From assembly GCA_003049465.1 (NCBI GenBank), contig PYSS01000038.1:186001-250000 (forward strand): a DNA stretch of 64,000 nucleotides, in the 5' to 3' direction. Below, one piece after another: positions 47,000 through 59,600 of this stretch (its first letter is position 1; the number at the start of each line of letters is the position of its first letter). The notes under the pieces are model-generated. The model saw nothing but the letters and a program-made list of their open reading frames with translations, searched no databases and was not told where the DNA came from. This stretch comes from Magnaporthiopsis rhizophila (taxonomy: Eukaryota; Ascomycota; Sordariomycetes; Magnaporthales; Magnaporthaceae). The translations under genes were made by a program, and so were the position numbers.

Positions 47000-49417
47000 C
47001 TTATTCTGGTTCTTGTCTATTTGCTGTGGGAGATAGGCCTGGATGCGATGCCGGAAAGCTTTATTGGCAAAATAGTTGGTAATAGCAGCGGTAAAAAAGT
47101 GCGTCGATAATGTTTCTTTTTTGTTATTATCTGGTTAATTGCTGGATTTTAATATTAATTAGGCCTGCTAATTATTTGCAGGTTTTTTATTATCCTTATT
47201 GCTGTTTTTTTTATATTCGAAAAAGAATTGGGCAAAACTTTTTTTTTAATTATTAAGCTTTTGGCAAATATTCCTTTAACGCTTTTTTGTGCTGTATTGC
47301 TTTTCCGGTATGTATTATACTAAATAATAACCGTGCTTGGCACAAACCCAGTATTTGTTTTGGAAATTATAAAAGTGCTTTTTCCGGGGGCCGTTACTGT
47401 TTTATTTGCCGGTATAATGCTTATTTTTGGGGTTTTTTTCCAAATTTGTATTTAATAAAATGATTGCTATAAATAGTAATATTCTCTTTTACCTGTATGG
47501 TATTGCAAAATTGGAAAGCCAGGCTTTTAAATATCTTTTTTGAACGTAAAAGGGTTATTTTAAGCTCGGGTATTCCCTGAACTGTACGGAAAATGCTTAT
47601 AACCAGTTGGTGGTTTTGCCGATAATTGGGGCCTAAAATTTGTTAGCAAATTTGGAGTTTATCCAGAAGGGTTTGGAGTATTTCCATTTTGCTTTTATCT
47701 GTGCTTATGCTTTTGGAACTGATAGTTTGGAACGTGATTAAATTTTAATTTGTATAATACTGTTATTAATTAACCTTTGTATCAAAATGTTCCTTAAATT
47801 TTAAATAAGTTTCCCTAAAGGTGCATTGCCTGCTTATAACCTGGATGAAATAAGTTTTGGCTTAACCTGTAAAAACCAGTGGGAACAATGTATAAAATTA
47901 TAAAAGGGGGATATTAAATATTTTATAAGTATTTGCGAAAATCAGAACTTTATTATCCAAAATATTATATTATTTTCCGAAATACCTATGCATTTTGATG
48001 TATATATTCCCAAATATTTTTATTAAATTTATATCGAACGGTGCATTGGCCGTATTTAGCGAAAAAAGTATACGGTACGGGTTAATCGTTTGATTTTTTG
48101 CTTGTTTATAGGCCAAAAATTTTTGGTAATAATAGCCGGGTGTATAATTTTTTATAGCTAAAAGCCGGTTTTTTTAATCTGGCGGATCAGAAAAATGGAC
48201 CCCAGCTGATTGATTAATTTTTGGTTTGAATAATGGCCATTATAGGGTTACCAAAATCTAATTTCTGTGGTATTTTTTAAAAGAATCAGAAAAATGGTTA
48301 TCCGGAAATTGCTGTTTTGGTTTGGGGATCGGAAAGGGGAATTGGTGTTTCGGCCGGATTTTGTTTTAATAACAGGTTATTTTGTTATAAAAATGATTAT
48401 TACGTTTTAATTTAGGTGCTAATCCATTTTAAGGATTTCCGGTTAATTGTTTTTTGCTAATCTGGTGGCCGTATATTTCCGTTTGGGCCAATAATTTTGC
48501 GGGCGAAATTGCGATTTTAGGAAATTTGCTTTTATTTTAACGATTTGTTATTAGGGGTTTTGCTATTTTCCCGATTATTAGGTTTTGGGTATTATCCGTA
48601 TCGGTTAATAACAAATCCAATTTTTTAAGCTTTTTAGGTTTGATTTGTTAGGGATAATAATTTTATAATTTATTAAAAATCTGATAAGTGCTTTTGGGGT
48701 TTTTATATTTAGCTGGTCCATATATGTGAGGTTTAGGCTGTTAAGATTTTCGAAAAGGCTAAAAAAAGGACGTTGCTGCATTGCTGGCGGTTTTTAAGCA
48801 TAAATTTGATAATTTAAATATTAATTTGATTATTGGAAGCGGTTTGGAACAAATTTTTTAGGGTATAATCCTTTTATTAAAAAAGGTTTTTGTTATAAAA
48901 ATTTATAAAGGTTTGGGAAAAACCTAGTTTTTTAAATAATTTTGTGATATTTTTCAAAAGATAGGTTTTTTTCTGATCGGAGTTTTTTTCGGAGCTGCTT
49001 TTTTATGCTCCGAATATTTTAGTAATGGTGCTTATTTGATTATTAAGGTTTTTTGGAATAGCTGTGGCTATTATTTGGTGGGTGGATGAGTAAATTTGCT
49101 TCGGGGTGATTTTTTAATTCAAAGGCCCTCGAAAGTTTAAAAACTGATAATTTAATTTATTTCGGGGATTATATAATATTTTTTTTAAGCTTGTGAGATT
49201 TTTTTAATTGGTTTTAACCTAATTATTAAATAGTGCGGGCCAAAAAAGAAAAGGATTTATTTGTTTAATAAATATGCTATTAAGCGGAGGAAGGGCATTT
49301 TTTTGCTTTTAAATCTTTTACCAACCTTTCCCTAAATTTTAAAGATCCGACGGGTAAATATTTAGCGCTAAATCTTTTGCTTAACCGTTTGTATTGTTTT
49401 TCGATAATATTAATCAG
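47000..49417 (-). pseudogene. Copia-like gag/leader region, unreadable
   Basis: No clean protein can be read. The sequence is homologous, inverted, to 50414-51575 and in part to 61406-62302, which places it in the 5' internal part of the element just after the 5' LTR. Confidence 0.5.
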
Positions 49418-49716
49418 TGTTAGCAGAAAAGGGTTTTTTTTGTTCAGTTGGCTCGGAAATTTCCAAAAAGGGTGAATAATAATTTTTATAATCTGGGAAA
49501 ATCCTATTATTATGTATAAGGAGAAAGGAATTTATCTGCTTAAAGAAGGGCAAAGGATTGCCCTTTTATTTGCGCGGAGGCGATTGCCTAAAGGGCGATC
49601 CGCCGCTTTAGCCGCACAGGCCGGTTGGCCTATGCGGGATCCAAAAGGGCCCAGAGGGTCCCTGCATTCCGTCCTCCTTTTCCGGATCGCACGCGCACAA
49701 AATGCCTATTCCGATA
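49418..49716 (-). repeat. 299-bp LTR (5' LTR of the Copia-like element)
   Basis: Starts TGTTAGCAG and ends CCGATA on the plus strand, the same length as its partner at 39297-39595. Followed directly by the AATAC duplication. Confidence 0.88.
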
Positions 49717-50114
49717 AATACCCAAATAATAATAAAAAATATGCAGCCTAAACCAAAAAAGCTCAAAAATAACAAAAGTAAAAACGGTGGGAAAACCTAA
49801 CAAATTATTTACATTATTCCGGAAAAAATGAAAATTAGGTAAAAAAATGGCATTTTACTATTGCAGCAAAATAAGATATATATCCAAAATTTGCAAATTC
49901 TTCCCAATTATTAAACCACAGGCCGATATAATCCAAACCATTATCGAAAAAAGGACCGAGGCAAAAAATAAATAATTCCCAGTGCAAATTTTAACCGGGA
50001 AAAAAAATATAATAATTAAAATAATATCGGATTAATATTTAATAAATAATAAGCGGCAAATTTAAAAAAAATTGAACAAAATATATATAAATTATTTTTT
50101 ATTATTTTTGTAAT
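49717..50114. other. 398-bp spacer between two inverted LTRs
   Basis: AT-rich with no recognisable feature. It separates two head-to-head Copia-like elements. Confidence 0.5.
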
Positions 50115-51580
50115 TGTCGGAATAGGCATTCTGTGCGCGTGCGATCCGGAAAAGGAGGACCGAATTAGGGGACCCTTTGGGCCCCTTTGGATCCCGCACA
50201 GGCCAACCGGCCTGTGCGGCTAAAGCAGCGGATCGCCCTTTGGGCAATCGCCTCCGCGCAGATAAAAAGGCAGTTTTTTGCCCTTTTTTAAGCAGATAAA
50301 TTCCTTCCTTTTTATATATAATAAAAGGATTTTCCAAAATTATAATAATTATTATTCACCCCTTTTAAAATTTTTTAAGCCAATTTAATAAAAGAAACCT
50401 TTTTTTGCTAATATTGATTAATATTATTGAAAAATAATACAAATAATTAAGCAAAAAATCTAGCGCTAAATATTTACCCGTCGGATTTTTAAAATTTAAA
50501 AAAAGGTTGGTGAAAAATCTAAAAATAAAAAAATCCCCTTCCTCCGCTTAATAGCATATTTGCTAAGCAAATAAATCCTTTTCTTTTTTGGCCCGCACTA
50601 TTTAATAATTAGGTCAAAACCAATTGAAAAACTTTTACAAATTTAGAAAAGGATGTTATATAATCCCCAAAATGGATTAAATTATTAATTTTAAAGCTTT
50701 TAAGGGCTTTTGAATAAGAAATTACCCTAAACAAATTTGCTCGTCCAGTTACCAAAATAATAATTACGGTTATTCCAATAAGGCTTTAATAATCAGATAA
50801 GCACCACCAATAAAATATCCGAAGCATAAAAAAGCGGTTTTAAAAAAAACTTTAATCAGGAAAAAACTTATTTTTGGGAAAATATTACGAAATTAATTAA
50901 AAAACTGGATTTTTCCCAAACTTTTATAAATTTTTGTAACAAAAACATTTTTTAACAAAAAGATTATACCCTAAAAAGCTTGTTTTAAATTGCTTTTAAT
51001 AATTAAATTAATATTTGGATTATCAAATTTATAATTTAAAACTGCCAATAATACAGTAATTTTTGTAACCTTTTTTTAAAAATTTTAACAGCCTAAATCT
51101 TACATATATGGAACGGTTGGATATAAAAGCCCCAAAAACATTTGTTAGGTTTTTAACAAATTGCAAAATTATTATTCCTGGCAGGTTAAACCTAAAAAGC
51201 TTAAAAAACTGGATTTGCTATTAATCGATACGGATAATGCTTAAAACCTAGCAATCGAGGAAGTAACAAAACCCCCAATAATAAATTATCGGAATAAAAA
51301 CAAAATTTTTAAAATTGCAATTTCACCTACGAAATTATCGACCCAAATAAAGGCATACGGTTATTATACCAGCAAAAAATGGTTAACAAAAAATCCTTAA
51401 AATAGATTAGCGCATAGATTAAAATATAATAATCATTTTTACGATAAAATAATCCATTACCAAAACAAAAACCGGCCGAAATATTAATCCCCCTTTCTGA
51501 TCCCTAAATAAAAATAGCAATTTCCAGATAACTATTCCCCTAATCCCTCCAAAAAATGCTAAAAAAAATTAAATTTTAGT
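50115..51580 (+). mobile_element. Truncated second Copia-like element (5' LTR plus about 1.2 kb)
   Basis: The LTR (50115-50413, again 299 bp, TGTCGGAATAGGC at its 5' end) is in the opposite orientation to the first element. The 1.2 kb that follows is homologous to 49417 down to about 48260 read in reverse. Similarity stops near 51575, where a fragment of another LTR family begins, so the element was broken by recombination or deletion. Confidence 0.8.
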
Positions 51581-51657
51581 AACCTTGCAAAACCAGTACT
51601 GCTTAACACCGCCTTTAGGTATTTTATTTTAAAAACAAAAGGCCTGTAATTGTAATA
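51581..51657 (+). repeat. LTR 3'-end fragment (about 500-bp family)
   Basis: Matches the last 77 bp of the family (ACCAGTACTGCTTAACACCG..GTAATA). It is cut at the left by the truncated Copia-like element. Confidence 0.75.
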
Positions 51658-52820
51658 CTTTAAATGATTCTGTTCAGCATTTACCAAAGGTAATAAATAA
51701 TAGTAATTATAGCAATTATAACCCCAAAAATCGAAAATATTATTATTAATAATAAGAATTATAATAATCCTGCCATAATTTTGAAAATTTTTGTTAAAAA
51801 ATTCGAATAATCTAAAAAAAATGCCTAAAGCAATTCCAGTTTACAAGTTTCCTATTCCAGATAAATATGATAAAAAGGGAAATAAAATTAAAATTTTCCT
51901 TACAAAATACAAAAATTATTTTAAATTTTATGAGGTTCCAAAATAATTATCAGAAAATAGCCTATGCTGCCATCCGTTTTAATAGCAAAAACTAAGGATT
52001 TGTTCAAGCCTATATAGGCCAATTACCTTAAAAATCGATAAATTAAACGAATTTACCAAATTAATATTTGCGGATTTCGAAAAGTTTAGCGAAAGAATTG
52101 CCAAAATGTTCGGGCAGGTGGATAAAAAGCAATTGGCCGAAAAAAAGCTATTTTAGCTGCGCCAAAAAGCATTAATATCTGCTTATACCGCTAAATTCCA
52201 GCAATTTATCAATAAATTTAACTAGATGGAGAATACCAAAATATTTTAATTTTATCAAGGGCTGAAAAATAATATAAAGGATAAACTGGCTAAAAAAAAA
52301 GGCCTAAGGATTTTGTCGATTATATTACCAAAATTATTTGCATTAATAACAAACTGTATAAGCGACACTTAACAAAAGTTCAGCAATTGTCACGGCACAG
52401 CAGCTGGGTGCTAGGTTGAAGATCTGTTGTTGCACAAGGAGGCAGATCCGCTAGCTCCATAAAAAGCCGGCGGATCACTCGCTAAATACAGGTGTGCGGG
52501 CTTGGTCCCGTGACAGCAACCCCAGCCAGCATAATAAAATAATAAAACAAACCAGAAAAAAGCCAAATAATAATAATTTATTATGCATAGGACGCATTTA
52601 AAACCTATAGATTTATTTATAAGGGCCATGCATTTTTAGCAGCAAAAAAAATAGCACGGAAAACAGAAATATATTAAATAGCAAAATGCCAAAAACGGGA
52701 ATTGTTTTAAATGCGGATAATAGGGGGATATTAAAAAGGATTATCCCCAAAAATAGCAGCAGTTTGCAATTATCCGATGCACAAATTAGAAAAAAGCCCT
52801 GTATTTTGAAACTTTATATA
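51658..52820 (+). pseudogene. Retrotransposon gag remnant downstream of the LTR fragment
   Basis: The leader TGATTCTGTTCAGCATTTACC matches the one after the LTR at 62303-62796, so this is the internal start of that family. Readable gag pieces include IPVYKFPIPDKYDKKGNK, FGQVDKKQLAEKK and LISAYTAKFQQFINKFN. A zinc-knuckle-like CFKCG follows near 52710. Stops are many. A 128-bp element is inserted at 52388 and a pogo-like transposon bounds it at 52821. Confidence 0.65.
52388..52515. mobile_element. 128-bp insertion with TGTCACGG..CCGTGACA ends
   Basis: The perfect 8-bp inverted ends have the TG..CA form of an LTR. Flanks GCAAT (52383-52387) and GCAAC (52516-52520) differ only by a C-to-T change, so they read as a 5-bp target duplication. 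It is GC-richer than its surroundings. Most likely a short solo LTR; its ends match those inferred for the 112-bp repeats at 38535-39171. Confidence 0.6.
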
Positions 52821-54678
52821 ACATGGTTCATCAGCAAATCGCGCATATCACCAAATCGCGCACCCACACCAACCTTCAATCAATCGATGCGCATGCCAAC
52901 CTAACAACGCCAGGAATCCATTTAAACTATTTAGAACTGTATATATCGGACATCTTTACTATTTTTTGACAAATGCGCGCATTATATCCGGTTGTGCTAC
53001 AGGTATTATATTACTAACAAATTATTATCGCTTTTCCTTATTAACCTTTATAATTGCGCATTTTTATTATAACTATTTATCCAGCTCCTTTTGGTTCAGG
53101 GCATTTTGTATCTTTTTTAACAATATATAACCCTTTTTATTAAATATGCATTTTTTGGCCTTCCGGCATTTGCTTAATATTTTGTTCGTTTTGCATAATA
53201 AAATAATTTCGGCCTTAAAAAGGGCTATTTAATATATTATTAAATTTATCCTTTTTATAAGCTGGTTCATAACTGCCAGCATAAATATTGGAAAATTGCT
53301 TTGGTAATTAAAGATCCGAATTTTAATATATTCGGATTGCAAAATTACTTTTTTGGTTATTTGGAACATTTTAAAAATTTAAAGTTTAGAATTATTTAAA
53401 AGTATCCTTAAAAAAGTTAAAATCCGTAACCTTATATCCAGCTTTTCCAAAACCGAATCCGGGTTAAAAAAAGCAAGGCCAGCCTTTCAAAAGCCTTTTT
53501 AGATATTTTTTTCGGTTATAAAATCAAAAAATACTGCTTTAAATGCCAAAAGGAATTTGGTTTTAGTTATATAATTAATGTGTAACTTTATCAGATTTTT
53601 AATTTTTCGATCGTACGCCTTTTTTAGCAGGCCAAAACATCCAACATTAAGCGGCTAAAAAAAATAAAACGAATACAAAAGTATACAAAGCGTAATAATA
53701 TTATATTTTTGGCAATAAAGCTTAAAATCCGTCAAATAATGGTTTTTGTGGCCGTTTAGCACTAATAAACGATAAATACTTTTTGTGCGCAATATAATAT
53801 GCTTATCAAAATGCTAAATCCATTTCAGGCCAAATTTATTTGTAATCCACCCGTTAATATTTATTAAAATAATCTAATCGTATAAAAGGCTGGTTTTTAA
53901 ATACCAATTGGCTAAATAATATTGCTTTTTGATAATAATAAAAGGGGGGATTGCCCAACTGTAATAATTAATTTTTTAAATAATTATAATCCATTCCCGG
54001 TTACCAGGCTAAACCAGCTTTATTTTATTACGGCCTTTTAATATTATAATAACTATAATAATAATAATTATGCTTATAAAAAAGCTAATTTGTTAAAATT
54101 ATAAATATTATTATTTAAAATGCCATATTTGGTTATAATATTTTGCATAAGGTTGAACCACACAAAAATAAGCTTGGAATTTTCGCATTTGGCCCTTTGA
54201 TAATTGTATTTTCGAATCCAACGCATGCCAAGCTTTGTGCAGCATTTAACAAACCTTTTAACCCAGCATTTGCTAATAATGCCCGCATTATATTCGGCAA
54301 ATAATCGGTTGGCCTTATTTTTAATACCAGAATACCGGAAAAAAAATGCGCAAAAATCCAACTTAAATATGTATTTAATAAGCACCTTTTTTTCGGATTC
54401 CGTTAATTTCCGAAAATTAGGCTTATAATTGTATCGAGCAGATTTATCAGCGCATTAATTATATAATATAGATTTAAAAATATCGTAAATTTTAGCTGCC
54501 GAACGCAAACTTAATTATGCATTGGATTAAATTACCTGTATAACAAGATTAATCCTAGCTTTTTTTAATATCGATGTTATTTATGATTGTTGAATAATTG
54601 AGGTTGGAAATAGGAGATGCGGGTCGCGATGGAAAATGCGCGATTCGGTGATATGCGCAATTTGCTAATGAACCACGT
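52821..54678 (-). mobile_element. Pogo-like DNA transposon family 2, copy B, 1,858 bp
   Basis: Inverted ends ACATGGTTCATCAGC and ACGTGGTTCATTAGC, flanked by TA (52819-52820 and 54679-54680). Homologous to copy A throughout. Transposase pieces on the minus strand include LFAEYNAGIISKCWVKRF, RKYNYQRAKCENSK and YNFNKLAF, again with N and K in place of the catalytic D and E. Confidence 0.87.
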
Positions 54679-54680
54679 TA

Positions 54681-56126
54681 ATTGGATATATTGTTTTAAT
54701 AATAAATGCTTTATATATAAATCGGATAAAAACGGGACCGATTATTATTTTTAATAAAAAATTTCAGTTATCCGGCAAATTAACTGATCAAAATTTAGTT
54801 ATAACAAAAATAAGGACAAAAAAATAAAGGAACCCGGAAAACCAAAGGATAATAGGTTAAAATAACTGTACTGGTTAAATGGGGTACCTATAATAACCGA
54901 GCTTAAGGGGTTGGAAAAGCAGAAAGCGCTAAAACCAGTTGGTACATTTATTGGAAATAATGCCGAGGCCCTATAAAAAAAACGGCGCATTTTCCAGCAA
55001 GTTTTAGCTATTTTTAAAAAATTATCAACCCAAAAAAAAGCACCAGATATTTCCAATAAGGGAAAAAGCCTTAATACCAATGCTAAAATTGACCAAAAAC
55101 CCTTTGGACAAATGCACCTAACCAAAAGGTCAAAGGAAAAAAATTTCGAGTTGGGCAAATTTTGGGTATCCGCAAAAACAGGCCCTAATAAACCCAAAAA
55201 ACGGCACACCGAAATAGCAAACGAGGGAAAAATATACACCATACTCAAAAACCCAAGCGGGGTGCCGTATCGAAAAATTTATACTTATACTTATAAAATG
55301 CCAATATATTTATTATTCGAAATATGGCCCGATAAATTAAAAAAGGCTGAAAATCATAAACTGTACTAAAAATTATCAGCAATAAAAAATAATAGGAAAC
55401 GCCTAAATTGGAGCCGGAATAATTAAACCGTTATTTACTATGGAAAAAATCCGCACCAGGCCCAGTATTAAAAAAGCAACCAAGCAACCCATTCCTATAC
55501 CAGCAAATTTATATAGTTCAAAAAAACCATAAAAACCTAACGGTAAATAGCCCGGGGCATACAGGAATTTTTTGGGCAAAATGCTTATATTATACTTATA
55601 ATAACCACCTGCCCAAAAAATTAAAAAATAATTAATTTTTTATAAGGAACGGCACGGAGCCCCGAAGCTTGCCCAGGCAGAAATAACAGCTGCCCAAATA
55701 ACAAAATATATCGCGCAATTATACTAATAAAGCGGTAATATTTACCCTAGCACCCTATTATTTTATAGCATATATAGCAAGGTTATTTTTGCATTATGCT
55801 TGCAAAAAAGTAAAATGCAAGCATTATACCGAAAAAAGGCCAAAAATTGGCAAATTAGATATTTTCACCCCGGTTATTAGCACAAACCAAAAAATTAGGG
55901 TATCCTACGAAAATAAGGGCCTAATATAAACAAAAAAAAACAACTTAAAAGGATCCCAATAAAAGTTATAGGCAATTACCCACCTTATATTAGAAAAATA
56001 ATCAGGTGGCAAAAATAATAATTAATAATAATAATTAATTGCAGGTTTAACGGAAATTATTTTATATTAAAAGCAATAGCAAAATATAATATTCCGATAT
56101 ATTAGTAATAATTTTTATTATTTGGG
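54681..56126. other. AT-rich retroelement debris
   Basis: One 85-codon stretch is open (55112-55369, KNFELGKFWVSAKTGPNKPKK), but I do not recognise the protein. Probably continues the gag-containing element interrupted by the pogo copy. Confidence 0.35.
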
Positions 56127-56606
56127 TGTTACAACCAGAGCTGGCAGGGGACAGAAGGGCTGGGGCTAACCCCCAGCGGGACGCTTTTACCCCGCAGTCA
56201 TAAAGGCCAGGGGTCGGATAACTAAGGCCAGTTGGGGGAAAAAGCCACGTAACTAGATCATATGGTAACGAAGTGATACACAGGGTACTGAACGTATCAA
56301 AAGTATCACTGGAAACACCTTTGATACTTAGGAAAACCAATGTATCACCAGTATCCCTAATTACCAAGCGCAAAATAGCACGGGTATATAAGGCAAAAAT
56401 TTCCTATTGTGCTAGATAGTTTTTAACTGAGGTTTTGGCATTAGTTAACCTAAATTAGCTCCAAAGCACCCCTTTTGGGCAAATAATAACAGATAATGTT
56501 CTTACCAAACCTCAGATTATTTGTAAGGCAACCTTGCAAAACCAGTACTGCTTAACACCGCCCTTAGGTGCCCTACCTTAAAAGCAAAAGGCCTGTGATT
56601 GTAATA
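56127..56606 (+). repeat. Solo LTR (about 500-bp family), 480 bp
   Basis: TGTTACAACCAGAG..TGTAATA, flanked by TTGGG on both sides (56122-56126 and 56607-56611). GC-rich in an AT-rich setting. A frame of 103 codons on its minus strand is read-through of the LTR. Confidence 0.92.
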
Positions 56607-59600
56607 TTGGGGTTTAACCGGTACAACTTTTGATAATTAAATTGTACTTCTGGTTTAAGCTTAATTTTATAATCGAACGGTCCGTGTTCCGGAAATTCTA
56701 TTTTTAAACTTTTTTAAAATAACCTTTAATACTGATAATATTTTTCGGGAATATTTTTTAAATATTAGCATATTTATTTATTAGGTAAATTATAGTTTTG
56801 GTTATAATCTTTTGCTATTTTTGTTTTTTAATTGCTAATTTTGGTTATACCTCCTTTTAAATTATAATTTTGGTTATAATTTCTTTTATAATTTTGCCTT
56901 TATTTTTGGGATTTTTTGCTATTAAGGCTAATATTACCTGATAATTGCAAATCCGTTAGTGCAATTCGCCAGCGTTAATTGCCAAATTTTGCTATTATTA
57001 TAATAATCCTGTTTGGCTTTTATCTTCCATAATCCGGGGCCTGTAATTATTAGGCTTTTTTATTTTCCAATAATAATTTCCTCCATTAAATTTCCTCTAA
57101 AACCCAATTTATTAAAGGATTAAACTTTTTAAACCAGGGGAAACCCAAAATTAAATTTTCTCCTCCTATATTTATAATATACAGGATAACCTTATAAATT
57201 TTCCCTATAATTTCGAACCTAAATCGATCTGTTTTCAAATTAATTATTCAGCCATTATGAATAACCGGTTCCTTTTTTACGATTTTAAAACCGCATAGCT
57301 ATTATTTCAAAAATAATTTGCGAAAACCTGAAACAAGGTATTATTTAATTTTCGGATTTTCCTGTGGGATATAGGATATTGTTTGTCCTTAAAAAAATGG
57401 AATAAAACGGATATATATTAATTACCGCCCGTTAAATAAGGTTATATTAAAGGATCGGTATCCTTTCCTTTTTATTAACGAGTCGCAAAACAAATTTAGC
57501 AAAGCTAAATGATTTATAACTTTAGATTTATGCAAAATATACAGCCTGTTAAAAATTAAAAAGGGAAATAAATAAAATATTGCTTTTTAAACACGGTTGA
57601 AAATATACAAATTGCTAGTAATAACCTTTAAATTTATCAATATACCAGCCATATTTTAGCGGATAATTAACCATATATGACAAAAATGCCTGGATATTTA
57701 TACATTTGCTTACCTAAATAATATCCTATTTTTCGGTAATATTAGAAAAATATAAAAAATATATGTATATAATTTTGCAAAAATTACAAAATGCAAAATT
57801 TTTAATGAAATCCGAAAAATGTATATGGTATATACAGGAAATTGTTTTTTTAAAATATATAATTATATCAGGATAAGTATGGATAAAACCCAAAAAGGTA
57901 CAAATAATAAAAGAATAACCCAAATTGACCAATATTAAAAAAATATGAAATTTTTTGGGTTTTTTGAATTTTTATCGCCGGTTTATCCAAAATTTTCGCA
58001 AAAAAGTATTCCTATTTACAAATTTTACCAAAAATAATACCCAGTTTTATTGGGGGATACTGTTACGGATCCGTGCTGGGCACGGATCATGTGACCCAAG
58101 GGTCCTCCCTGGGCCAGGACTCCTGTATATAGGGGTCGCCTCGAGCCCTCCAAGGGCAAGGCCCGATTTTACCCTTTTCCTCCTCATCTTGTAGAATAAC
58201 ACCACTTTGGCACCCACCGGACGACCCTTTTGTGGCCTGACCTATCACAGATACAAAAATCAAAAGCTTTTAATTTGTTAAAAAAAGCGGTAATGCAAAA
58301 GCAAATATTAGTTTTACCAAACCCAGATAAACCTTTTAAAATTAGAATTAACGCATCGGATTTTGCGATTAAAGTTCAATTTAATCAATAAAATAATAGT
58401 AAAAAATTGCATTTTTGTGCTTTTCTGTTACATAAATTTAACGGATCGGAATTAAATTGTCCAATTTATAATGAAAAATTTATAGCTATTATCCGAATAT
58501 TAAAAAAGTGAAAAATATATTGATACCAAGCAAACCATTAGGTAATGATCCATATAAATCACAAAAACCTGACACATTTTATTATTTATTAAACGCTAAA
58601 TAAATAACAAATCCGATAAAATCAGTTTTTTGAAAATTATAATTTACGAATTAAATATAAAAAAGGATTGGAAAACGGACAAATAAATGCTTTAAACCGC
58701 CGATCAAATCACAAAAATAAGGTACCGCCAGAAACGCACACAATCCTAATATAAAAACCAAACGGGTTTTTAATTCCAGCATAACAGGTGCTAATAAAAA
58801 CCACGCTTTAGAAAAAATGCATCCCTGAAAAAATCCAGCAAATCCACTGCCAAGTGGCTTATGGATACCAAAGGGTGATCAAAACCTGGAAAAAACTATA
58901 ATAACACCACAGGTTTATTGGAATCCGAGCCATAATCCGAAAAGCAATTAAAAGTTGCAAAAGCTGGGCCAAAAATAAGGCCAGCCGGTACAAACCCTAC
59001 GGATTGCTTTAACCCCTGCCAGCGCTTAGCAAAGCTTGGCAAAAAGTTACGATAAATTTTGTGGTTAAGCTTTTTAAATCGAAAAAGCCCCTAATAAATA
59101 TCCCGTATAAATAATATTCTAATAATAGTAAATAGGCTTACCAAATATGCCCTGTTCCTATTTTATAAAAAAAAAAATAATATTGCAAAATTAGCATATA
59201 TTTTTATCAAAATGTAATTGCTAAATACGGAACGCCCGACAAATTAATCACAAATTAAAATAAGCTGTTTACCAGCAAATTTTGGAGGGTTTTAATAGCC
59301 AAATGTGGAGCAAAACACATATTATTAACAGCATATTATCCAGAAACGGATAAATAAATAAAACAAATAAATCAAACCATGAAGTAATATTTATATTATT
59401 ATATTAATTATGAACAAAATAACTGGTTATAATTATTTTTATAGCCCAATTTGCTTATAATAATTCGGTATACAAAAATATAAAAATTACTCCGTTTTGT
59501 GCAAATTATAAATTTATACCTACGGTGTATAAGGAATTTAAAACAGAAAAGATTATTTTAATAGCAAAAATACAGGTCGCCAAAATAACCAAACTATACA

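Larger units (their letters stand above)
39297..49716 (-). mobile_element. Full-length Copia-like LTR retrotransposon, RIP-mutated, with a nested pogo element
   Basis: Direct terminal repeats of 299 bp (39297-39595 and 49418-49716) and a perfect AATAC duplication on both outer sides (39292-39296 and 49717-49721) delimit the element. Coding sense is minus: the 5' LTR is on the right. Fragments appear in the order protease-like region (46981-46715), integrase (46414-46208) and post-integrase region (45986-45705), which is Copia order. The span is 10,420 bp, or about 8,557 bp without the nested 1,861-bp transposon and its TA. Confidence 0.85.

Noticed and set aside
39391..50337. A conserved small protein encoded three times (39391-39651, 49512-49751 and 50092-50337 on the minus strand)
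   Set aside because: All three frames are the GC-rich core of the same 299-bp LTR read through; conservation is that of the LTR.
56062..56373. A conserved frame of about 100 codons on the minus strand, repeated at 63467-63751
   Set aside because: Both copies lie within solo LTRs of one family and reflect the repeat, not a gene.
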